Of a DNA stretch of 8,546 bases, positions 1-5,590 are shown one piece after another. The translations under genes were made by a program, and so were the position numbers. The DNA is from an uncultured bacterium. Lineage in GTDB: Bacteria; Bacillota; Clostridia; Lachnospirales; Lachnospiraceae. The DNA is taken from NCBI GenBank assembly GCA_945871045.1, contig CAMBUC010000079.1, positions 1 through 8,546 of the forward strand. The letters run 5' to 3'. The notes below the pieces were generated by a model. That model was not told where the DNA came from and did no database searches. It saw only the letters and a program-made list of their open reading frames with translations. The first letter of the stretch is position 1; each line of letters begins with the position of its first letter.

Positions 1-17
1 AGAGGGCGGATATTCAT

Positions 18-800
18 ATGATATTGAATGATATGATCACAGAACTGCAGAAAGTGGCACCGGAGGACTTTGCCCAGAGTTGGGATAATGTGGGACTTCT
101 GGTGGGAGATAGGATGCAGACAGTCACAAAGGTGTTTATTGCGCTGGATGCAGATGAGACATCCATCGCCCAGGCAAAAGAAGTGGGAGCAGAACTTCTA
201 CTCACGCACCATCCCCTCATTTTTTCGCCGCTAAAGAAGGTGAACTGTGATCATTTTATCAGTGCGCGCGTGGTAGAACTGCTGCGCGCACAGATGAGTT
301 ATTATGCAATGCATACAAATTTTGATGCATCAAAAATGGGAGATCTGGCAGCAGAGCGGATCGGACTGACTGTGGAGCATGTGCTTGCAGACGCATTTGA
401 GCGTGATGGAAAGACTTACGGAATCGGTGTTGTGGGAACCTTTGCCCAGCCGAAGGCATTGGGCGAACTGTGTGCGGCTGTCAAAGATGGATTTGGTCTG
501 GATGCCGTAAAAGTATTTGACGCCGGAACAGATGCGATCCGGCGCGTTGCCATCTGCCCGGGTTCCGGAAAAAGTACCATTGGGGATGCCATCGCGGCCG
601 GTGCACAGGTGCTCATTACGGGAGACATTGATCATCACAGTGGGATTGATGCAGTGGCGCAGGGACTGAGCATCATTGATGCCGGTCATTATGGCGTGGA
701 ACATATTTTTATTGATTACATGGCAGCCTATGTGAAAGCGCATATAAAGGGAGTCGAAGTGTTTGCGCAGCCGCGCAAGGATCCTTTTTTTATCGTATAG
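18..800 (+). CDS. Nif3-like dinuclear metal center protein (YbgI/YqfO family)
   Basis: A 260-residue Nif3 family protein, a cytoplasmic protein that forms a toroidal hexamer with two metal ions per subunit. The exact reaction is not settled for the family; GTP cyclohydrolase-like and hydrolase roles have been proposed. The expected metal ligands are all visible: the THHP motif (His64, His65), HTNFD (His99, Asp103) and, near the C-terminus, GHYGVEH (His224, Glu228). An N-terminal SWDNVGLLVG motif and a Gly-rich PGSGKS segment (181-186) also fit. At 260 residues it is the short E. coli YbgI-like form, lacking the middle PII-like insert of Bacillus YqfO (about 370 residues). The start at 18 is chosen because the family begins a few residues before the first helix and GAGGGCGG lies just upstream. 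In Firmicutes this gene often follows trmK, which would lie outside the window. It probably shares a transcript with the kinase 45 bases downstream. Confidence 0.93.
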   Translation: MILNDMITELQKVAPEDFAQSWDNVGLLVGDRMQTVTKVFIALDADETSIAQAKEVGAELLLTHHPLIFSPLKKVNCDHFISARVVELLRAQMSYYAMHTNFDASKMGDLAAERIGLTVEHVLADAFERDGKTYGIGVVGTFAQPKALGELCAAVKDGFGLDAVKVFDAGTDAIRRVAICPGSGKSTIGDAIAAGAQVLITGDIDHHSGIDAVAQGLSIIDAGHYGVEHIFIDYMAAYVKAHIKGVEVFAQPRKDPFFIV

Positions 801-845
801 GAAACTTCGGCTCCGGTACGACAAATAGAATTGCGAGGTGTTTTT

Positions 846-2498
846 ATGAGTAAGATTAAGATCGGGGACGAAGAGGTTGTTTATGAGATCGGAACGACTT
901 TTGAGGAGATTGTAAAAGACTATCAAAAGGATGATGAACAGCAGATTGTTCTCGTTTATTTTAACGGAAGATTACGTGAATTGAATAAAAAAGTAAAAGA
1001 AGACGGTACGCTGTCTTTTGTGACAGTCACAGAAAAGCCGGGAATAAAGGCATACAGGCGCAGCGTGTGCCTGCTGATGCAGAAAGCCATCCATGATCTC
1101 TATGGAAAAAAGGGCGTTCGGGTTCGTGTGCTTCAAACCACCGGAAATGGACAGTATTGTGAATTGACCGGCGGGGATCTGGCGGTGACCGGGGAAGTAT
1201 TAAAGGAGATCAAAGAACAGATGGAGCGACTTTCACAAGCAGATCTTCCGATCCATAAGGAAAATCGTTCCACTGTTGATGCAGTCAGACTGTTTCATGA
1301 CCTTGGCATGACCGATAAAGAGAAGTTGTTCGGATATCGCCGCAGTTCCCGTGTAAATATTTACGAATTAGATGGTTACCGTGATTATTTCTATGGGTAT
1401 ATGCTGCCTTCCACCGGTTATGTGAAACAATTTGACCTGGTTTGTTATAGTCATGGATTCGTGCTGCTTTATCCGGATGCAAAGACCGGCATTGTCAAGG
1501 CGTTTCAGCCTTCTGACAAATTGTTTGAAACGCAGCGTGCCAGTTGCTTGTGGGGCGAGAAGATGGGCGTGAAAAACATCGGGGAACTCAATGAGGCCAT
1601 CGCTACCGGGCGCATTCAAGATGTTATGCTCATGCAGGAGGCACAGATGGAGGCACAGATCGGGGATCTGGCGGACATCATTGCACACGCAGGAAATAAA
1701 AAGTTTATTATGATCGCAGGTCCTTCCTCTTCGGGAAAAACGACGTTTTCCCATCGTTTGTCGATTCATTTATCAGCGCTTGGCATGAAGCCGCATCCGA
1801 TTCCTTTGGATGATTATTATCTGGATCGTGACAAGACTCCCCGGGATGAAAACGGCAATTATGACTTCGAGTGTCTGGAGGCACTGGATGTGGAATTGTT
1901 CAACCGGGATATGTCTGCGCTTCTTGCAGGTGAGCGTGTGGAACTGCCGATCTTTAATTTTAAGACCGGAAAACGGGAATATCGCGGGAAATATATGCGG
2001 TTAGGACCGGATGATGTTTTGGTCATCGAGGGAATCCACGGATTAAATGACCGGTTATCTTATTCGCTGCCCCAGGAGAGCAAGTTTAAGATCTATATCA
2101 GTGCGCTGACGCAGCTGGCGATCGACGAGCATAATGCGCTGCCGACAACGGATGGAAGGCTGCTCCGTCGCATTGTCCGCGATGCCAGAACCAGAAATAC
2201 AACTGCACAGGATACGATCGCTATGTGGGACTCTGTGCGAAGAGGGGAAGAAAAATATATCTTCCCGTTCCAGGAAGCGGCTGATTATATTTTTAATTCT
2301 GCTTTGATTTATGAACTGGCGGTACTTAAGACCTATGCAGAACCATTACTTTTCAATATTCCCAAGGATGCGCCGGAGTATGTGGAGGCAAAGCGGCTGT
2401 TGAAGATCCTCGACTATTTCCTTGCGATCCCCAGCGAGAACATCCACCACAATTCGCTGGTAAGGGAGTTCATCGGAGGTAGTTGTTTTAACGTGTAA
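846..2498 (+). CDS. Nucleoside (uridine-type) kinase with N-terminal TGS and ThrRS-like domains
   Basis: A 550-residue cytoplasmic nucleoside kinase related to uridine kinase (Udk/phosphoribulokinase P-loop family), predicted to transfer phosphate from ATP to a nucleoside. The N-terminus (about 1-62) looks like a TGS domain. Residues about 65-240 resemble the second additional domain of threonyl-tRNA synthetase, with HDLGM near 151 and a YMLPSTGYV segment near 185-193. The kinase domain starts near 285: Walker A GPSSSGKT at 292-299, LDDYYLDR at 321-328, VLVIEGIHGLND at 391-402 (Walker B-like), and an Arg-rich LID-like stretch at 438-450. ATG 846 is preferred over the in-frame TTG at 831, because the TTG lies against the Shine-Dalgarno GAGGTG at 835-840, which is ideally spaced from 846. 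It lies 45 bases after the Nif3 gene with no visible terminator between them. The true substrate cannot be read from sequence. Confidence 0.9.
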   Translation: MSKIKIGDEEVVYEIGTTFEEIVKDYQKDDEQQIVLVYFNGRLRELNKKVKEDGTLSFVTVTEKPGIKAYRRSVCLLMQKAIHDLYGKKGVRVRVLQTTGNGQYCELTGGDLAVTGEVLKEIKEQMERLSQADLPIHKENRSTVDAVRLFHDLGMTDKEKLFGYRRSSRVNIYELDGYRDYFYGYMLPSTGYVKQFDLVCYSHGFVLLYPDAKTGIVKAFQPSDKLFETQRASCLWGEKMGVKNIGELNEAIATGRIQDVMLMQEAQMEAQIGDLADIIAHAGNKKFIMIAGPSSSGKTTFSHRLSIHLSALGMKPHPIPLDDYYLDRDKTPRDENGNYDFECLEALDVELFNRDMSALLAGERVELPIFNFKTGKREYRGKYMRLGPDDVLVIEGIHGLNDRLSYSLPQESKFKIYISALTQLAIDEHNALPTTDGRLLRRIVRDARTRNTTAQDTIAMWDSVRRGEEKYIFPFQEAADYIFNSALIYELAVLKTYAEPLLFNIPKDAPEYVEAKRLLKILDYFLAIPSENIHHNSLVREFIGGSCFNV

Positions 2499-2505
2499 AA
2501 TTCCC

Positions 2506-2534
2506 TTGCATTTGCGCACAAAAGATGGCATAAT
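2506..2534 (+). promoter_or_regulatory. Promoter of rnpB
   Basis: A sigma-70-type promoter with -35 TTGCAT at 2506-2511, a 17-base spacer and -10 CATAAT at 2529-2534. It predicts a start near 2541, which agrees with the first base of the RNase P RNA P1 helix at 2543. The -35 box is weak, but spacing and position are right. It begins 8 bases after the kinase stop codon, and there is no convincing terminator between the two, so read-through from the kinase gene is possible. Confidence 0.65.
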
Positions 2535-2542
2535 TAAAATTC

Positions 2543-2893
2543 GGTTAAGCAGGACAAATGATCGCGGCTGCAAGTGTCGAAAGACCGCAGGTGAGGAAAG
2601 TCCGGGCTTCACAGGGCAGGATGCCGGATAACGTCCGGTGGAGGTGACTCCCAGGCCAGTGCAACAGAGATATACCGCCACTGCGCGCAGTGGTAAGGGT
2701 GGAAAGGCAGTGTAAGAGACTACCGTGCGGCTGGTAACAGCCGTAGCCATGTAAACCCCATCCGAAGCAAGACCAGAACGAAGCGATGACGTGGCCCGCC
2801 AGCTTCAGGTAGGTCGCTTGAGGCGTATGGCAACATACGTCCTAGATAGATGATCATTCAACGACATAACCCGGCTTATCGTTCTGCTTAACC
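2543..2893 (+). ncRNA. rnpB: RNase P RNA, bacterial type A (M1-like)
   Basis: The catalytic RNA of ribonuclease P, which removes the 5' leader from tRNA precursors together with the RnpA protein. The ends form helix P1: GGTTAAGCAGGAC at 2543-2555 pairs with GTTCTGCTTAACC at 2881-2893 over 13 pairs with one G-U. Conserved cores are present: GAGGAAAGTCC at 2593-2603, AACAGAGATATACCGCC at 2663-2679, GGTAAGGGTGGAAAGG from 2692, GTAAACCCCATCCGAAGCAA from 2751, CCTAGATAGATGA from 2841, and ACATAACCCGGCTTATCG at 2864-2881. Other visible elements are a CCACTG/CAGTGG hairpin (P8 position), a GGCTG-GTAA-CAGCC hairpin (P12), GAAGC/GCTTC at 2780-2784 and 2802-2806 (P16 position), the GGT at 2808-2810 expected to pair with tRNA CCA, and P18 capped by a GCAA loop at 2830-2833. 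The layout follows the E. coli type A RNA, not the Bacillus type B. Exact ends are inferred from P1. Confidence 0.97.
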
Positions 2894-2945
2894 ATTTGAA
2901 TTGTATCAATAATATTAAAAAAGTATTAAATCTGCTGTTCTTTTA

Positions 2946-2974
2946 TTGACGAAGCATGTGAAAGGATTTAACAT
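2946..2974 (+). promoter_or_regulatory. Candidate promoter of the zinc-ribbon/DUF5685/J-domain unit
   Basis: The -35 TTGACG at 2946-2951 (5 of 6 consensus bases) is followed by a 17-base spacer and -10 TAACAT at 2969-2974 (4 of 6), predicting a start near 2981. An alternative perfect -10 hexamer TATAAT lies at 2987-2992, but it has no good -35 at normal spacing; the nearest, TTAACA at 2968-2973, is only 13 bases away. Either way transcription would begin just before or within the palindrome at 2994-3010. The 135 bases between rnpB and the next gene hold nothing else I recognise. Confidence 0.5.
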
Positions 2975-2993
2975 ACCTGTTATATCTATAATC

Positions 2994-3010
2994 TATGACA
3001 GACTGTCATA
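2994..3010 (+). promoter_or_regulatory. Perfect inverted repeat, candidate operator
   Basis: TATGACA-GAC-TGTCATA is a perfect 7-bp inverted repeat with a 3-base centre, 18 bases before the ATG at 3029 and directly after TATAAT at 2987-2992. Its size, symmetry and position over the predicted transcription start fit an operator for a dimeric helix-turn-helix repressor such as a TetR-type protein. No regulator gene is in the window, so the regulator is unknown. As RNA it could instead form a small hairpin in the leader, but no T-run follows, so it is not a terminator. Confidence 0.5.
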
Positions 3011-3028
3011 AAATGAAGAGGTGTGATC

Positions 3029-3430
3029 ATGAAGTTTCGAGAAAGAGTGCAGCAGTTTATGTATGGCAGATATGGCAATGACCAATTGTCCCGGGTATAT
3101 CTTGGCATTTCATTAGTATTTCTAGTGTTATCGCTATTTACACGTTGGACAATTTTTTATATTGTGGGAATCGCTCTGCTTGTTTACTGCTATTACCGCA
3201 TGTTTTCCAGAAATATCGCAAAGATGAGTGCCCAGAATCAGAAGTTCTTAAATTGGCGCTATGGGCTGGCGGTAAAGCGTCAAAAGGCAAAAGTGCAGTT
3301 TGAACAGCGCAAGATCTATCATTTTTATAAATGCCCGCAGTGCAGCCAGAAGGTTCGCGTGCCAAAAGGACATGGAAAGATCTGTATTACCTGTCCCAAG
3401 TGTAAGATGGAATTTGTCCGCAGAAGTTGA
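3029..3430 (+). CDS. Small two-TM membrane protein with C-terminal zinc ribbon
   Basis: A 133-residue protein I recognise only as a type common in Clostridia. It has a basic N-terminus, two adjacent hydrophobic segments (about 23-38 and 41-57) that would form a short membrane hairpin, a basic linker rich in Lys, Arg and Gln (about 60-97), and a C-terminal Cys cluster. The cluster is CPQC at 102-105 and CITCPKC at 119-125, with C119 as an extra Cys, which fits a zinc ribbon facing the cytoplasm. ATG 3029 is chosen over the in-frame GTG at 3023, because that GTG forms part of the Shine-Dalgarno AGAGGTG at 3017-3023. It is the first gene after the palindrome-bearing promoter, and 67 bases separate it from the DUF5685 gene. 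The function is unknown. The ribbon may bind protein, lipid head group or nucleic acid; nothing in the sequence decides which. Confidence 0.8.
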   Translation: MKFRERVQQFMYGRYGNDQLSRVYLGISLVFLVLSLFTRWTIFYIVGIALLVYCYYRMFSRNIAKMSAQNQKFLNWRYGLAVKRQKAKVQFEQRKIYHFYKCPQCSQKVRVPKGHGKICITCPKCKMEFVRRS

Positions 3431-3497
3431 TCTGAGCGGTTGAATGGTTTGGCTTGGATCCGAATCTGCGAAGGTATGGAACTGTTGAGAGGTTTTT

Positions 3498-4385
3498 ATG
3501 TTTGGATATATTCATGCGAATACGAAAGAGTTAACAGAAGAGAATCAGATCACTTATCAGGCGTATTATTGCGGGCTCTGTCAGCAGTTAAAACAGAACT
3601 GCGGGAAAAAAGGTCAGATGCTCCTGAATTATGATATGACCTTTTTGATCATTTTACTGAGTGGTCTGTATGAACTGGAAAACACCTGCGAGGCATTCAG
3701 CTGTGTGAGGCATCCGGGCAACAAGCAGAATGTCTGGATCAACGATGCAACCCGATATGCTGCGGATATGAATATCCTGTTGTCCTATCACAATTCGCTG
3801 GATGACTGGAGGGACGAGCATTCGGTAACAAAAAAGATGCTTGTCAAAGCCCTTCATGATGATTATGAGCGCATTGCAGCCAATTATCCGAGGCAGTTAC
3901 AAGCACTGGAGAATTATTTGGAACAGTTGGCGGCAGCAGAATCCGGACAGGAGAAAAACATTGATCTGGTGGCAGGTCTGACCGGTCAGATGCTGGCGGA
4001 ACTGTTCGATTGGAAACAGGATGAATGGTCGGAAGAATTGCGGTGTTTTGGGTTTTATATGGGAAAGTTCATTTATCTTATGGATGCCTATGAAGACCGC
4101 GAAAAGGATGAGAAAAACAAAAAGTACAATATCTTATCGGAGATGGCAGGCAGTGACGAGTATGAGATCTTTTGCAAACAACTGCTGACCAGTATGATGG
4201 CAGAGTGTGCAAAGTCATTCGAACGACTGCCGATCCTTCAGCATGCGGATATCCTCCGTAATGTGCTTTACTCCGGCGTGTGGACAAGGTATGAGTATGT
4301 GCAGTTAAAACGTCAGAAGAAGGAACTGAAAGAAAAGAAAGCAGCAGCGACAAAACGAACAAAAAATCTAAAAAAGGGAAAATAA
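3498..4385 (+). CDS. DUF5685 family protein (Asp-rich, all-helical, Cys-containing)
   Basis: A 295-residue protein that I recognise as DUF5685 from its start (MFGYIHANTKELT) and the AYYCGLC motif at 22-28. The family has no established function that I know of. Visible features are Cys25, Cys28 and Cys35 near the N-terminus; a second cluster at Cys64, Cys69 and His72 (a possible metal site with the first); LDDWRDE at 101-107, a perfect DDxxD; and YLMDAYEDREKD at 193-204, with Asp196, Asp200 and Asp204 at four-residue spacing. The rest reads as amphipathic helices and ends in a very basic, Lys-rich tail (about 270-295). The two Asp-rich motifs resemble the paired Mg-diphosphate motifs of class I isoprenoid synthases; that link is inference. 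The ATG at 3498 has GAGAGG at 3487-3492 with 5 bases between. The stop is only 4 bases before the J-domain gene, so the two are probably translationally coupled. Confidence 0.85.
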   Translation: MFGYIHANTKELTEENQITYQAYYCGLCQQLKQNCGKKGQMLLNYDMTFLIILLSGLYELENTCEAFSCVRHPGNKQNVWINDATRYAADMNILLSYHNSLDDWRDEHSVTKKMLVKALHDDYERIAANYPRQLQALENYLEQLAAAESGQEKNIDLVAGLTGQMLAELFDWKQDEWSEELRCFGFYMGKFIYLMDAYEDREKDEKNKKYNILSEMAGSDEYEIFCKQLLTSMMAECAKSFERLPILQHADILRNVLYSGVWTRYEYVQLKRQKKELKEKKAAATKRTKNLKKGK

Positions 4386-4389
4386 GACA

Positions 4390-5070
4390 GTGGCAAATCC
4401 ATATGAGGTACTGGGTGTATCACCGGGTGCCAGTGATGATGACATCAAAAAAGCATATCGAAATTTAAGCCGGAAATATCATCCGGATGCAAATATCAAC
4501 AATCCGAATAAAGCGCAGGCGGAAGAGCGATTTAAGGAAGTGCAGCAGGCCTACGATCAGATCATGAAGGAAAAGCAGCAGGGCTATAGTTACGATAGTT
4601 TTGGCGGTAGCAGTCAGGGCGGCTTTTATGGAAATTTCAGTGGATTTGGAGGAAATGCGTACGGCGGCGCTTATGGCGGGGCAAGAAGCACAGGTTCTTC
4701 CGATACCGATGAGATCGAACTTCAGGCCGCAGCAAATTATATCAACCATCGCTGCTATCGTGAGGCGCTCAATGTTCTGTCCAATATCAAAAACCGTTCT
4801 TCCAAATGGTACTATTACAGTGCCATGGCAAATGCCGGCGCGGGGAATAATGTGACGGCAAAAGAACATATCGCACAGGCTTGTGCAATGGAGCCGAACA
4901 ATCTGCAGTATCGTGCGTTTGAACAGCAGATGAATTACGGCGGCGACTGGTACAGCAATATGGGACGCAGTTATACCAGACCCTATGCAGGAAACAGTTT
5001 TTGCCTGAGTCTGTGCCTGATGAATCTGTTGTGCAATTGCTGCTGTAATCCCCTTGCCTGTCGTTTTTAG
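4390..5070 (+). CDS. J-domain protein with Gly/Phe linker, TPR-like repeat and Cys-rich tail
   Basis: A 226-residue DnaJ-type co-chaperone, not the full housekeeping DnaJ: the central CxxCxGxG zinc repeats are absent. Residues 1-62 form a J domain (YEVLGV at the start, HPD at 31-33, KEVQQAYDQI at the end), so it should stimulate ATP hydrolysis by a DnaK-type Hsp70. A Gly/Phe/Tyr/Ser-rich linker spans about 65-105. Residues about 108-175 form at least one TPR-like helix pair (AANYINHRCYREALNVL and SKWYYYSAMANAG), often a protein-binding module. The last 22 residues are hydrophobic and hold seven Cys, including a CNCCC run. The start is GTG at 4390, supported by AAGGGAA at 4374-4380 and by exact placement of the J domain. 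It follows DUF5685 by 4 bases, suggesting the DUF5685 or zinc-ribbon protein is a client or partner. Transcription probably ends at the hairpin at 5077-5140. Confidence 0.88.
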   Translation: MANPYEVLGVSPGASDDDIKKAYRNLSRKYHPDANINNPNKAQAEERFKEVQQAYDQIMKEKQQGYSYDSFGGSSQGGFYGNFSGFGGNAYGGAYGGARSTGSSDTDEIELQAAANYINHRCYREALNVLSNIKNRSSKWYYYSAMANAGAGNNVTAKEHIAQACAMEPNNLQYRAFEQQMNYGGDWYSNMGRSYTRPYAGNSFCLSLCLMNLLCNCCCNPLACRF

Positions 5071-5076
5071 AAATAA

Positions 5077-5140
5077 AAAGATGTATTTATCTGTCATTTT
5101 GCCTCACGGGCACTTTGGCAGAAAATACATCTTTCTTTTT
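5077..5140. terminator. Bidirectional intrinsic terminator between convergent units
   Basis: AAAGATGTATTT at 5077-5088 pairs exactly with AAATACATCTTT at 5123-5134. After a bulged A the stem continues as TCTGTCA (5090-5096) with TGGCAGA (5116-5122), and a small TGCC/GGCA hairpin (5100-5103 with 5109-5112) caps it. The + strand exit is CTTTCTTTTTT, and the - strand exit is CATCTTTTTATTT, so T-runs flank the stem on both sides. It sits 6 bases after the J-domain stop and 12 bases after the pyrI stop on the other strand, and probably ends both transcripts. Confidence 0.88.
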
Positions 5141-5152
5141 TCATTCAAAACT

Positions 5153-5578
5153 TTAATTTTTATATTTTGTTTCACAGTATTTGCAGCGGTACACCTCATG
5201 TTTTTCATCCGTCAGCACAAAGATCTGCTCCAGTTCCTGTTCGATGGAAGTGATGCAGCGCGGGTTTTTACAGGTGATGACGTTGTGAACTTCTTTGGGC
5301 AGATGAAGGATTTTTTTCTCCACGATCACGTCATCCTTGATCACGTTTACCGTAATGCGGTGATCGATAAATCCTAAGATATCCAGATCCAATGCGTCCA
5401 CGGGACATTCTACTTTGATGATATCTTTTTTGCCCATTTTATTGCTTTTGGCGTTCTTGATGATCGCAACGGTACAATCTAAACGATCCAGTTTTAAGTC
5501 ATGATAGATACGCATGCTCATGCCGGCCTGGATATGATCTAAAACGAATCCTTCATGGATTCCACTGATATTCAACAT
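5153..5578 (-). CDS. pyrI: Aspartate carbamoyltransferase regulatory chain
   Basis: PyrI, 141 residues, the regulatory subunit of aspartate carbamoyltransferase. It binds CTP/UTP (inhibition) and ATP (activation) and links catalytic trimers into a dodecamer. The N-terminal nucleotide-binding domain keeps Asp14-His15, matching E. coli Asp19-His20, and Lys residues in KKDIIKVE (50-57) and VEKKIL (86-91), which sit where the E. coli effector lysines lie. The C-terminal zinc domain has all four ligands: CKNPRC (Cys103, Cys108) and CKYC (Cys132, Cys135). It is about 12 residues shorter than E. coli PyrI, mainly at the N-terminus. The ATG at 5578 follows AGGAGG, and the pyrB stop codon TAG is the first part of that site, so the two genes are tightly coupled. 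Presence of PyrI predicts an allosterically regulated enzyme, unlike the unregulated Bacillus trimer. Confidence 0.96.
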   Translation of the reverse strand: MLNISGIHEGFVLDHIQAGMSMRIYHDLKLDRLDCTVAIIKNAKSNKMGKKDIIKVECPVDALDLDILGFIDHRITVNVIKDDVIVEKKILHLPKEVHNVITCKNPRCITSIEQELEQIFVLTDEKHEVYRCKYCETKYKN

Positions 5579-5590
5579 TTCATTTACCTC

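Noticed and set aside
1..31. Possible 3' end of an upstream gene (stop TGA at 19-21 overlapping the Nif3 start as ATGA, or a second frame stopping at 29-31)
   Set aside because: Only 6 to 9 codons are visible, and neither frame can be matched to a family. An upstream trmK is expected from gene order in Firmicutes, but the sequence here cannot show it.
330..926. 198-residue open frame on the - strand across the Nif3 gene
   Set aside because: It lies opposite a well-supported gene, shows no recognisable motif and has no ribosome site; it is a shadow frame.
2346..2750. Open frame on the - strand running from the kinase 3' end into rnpB
   Set aside because: It overlaps conserved RNase P RNA and the end of a real gene, and its protein has no family features.
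2994..3010. Palindrome read as a transcription terminator of rnpB
   Set aside because: No T-run follows, it lies 100 bases beyond P1, and it overlaps the start region of the next unit; an operator is the better reading.
4465..5097. 210-residue open frame on the - strand opposite the J-domain gene
   Set aside because: The + strand protein has a clear HPD-containing J domain; the opposite frame is Ile/Ala-rich antisense translation without motifs.
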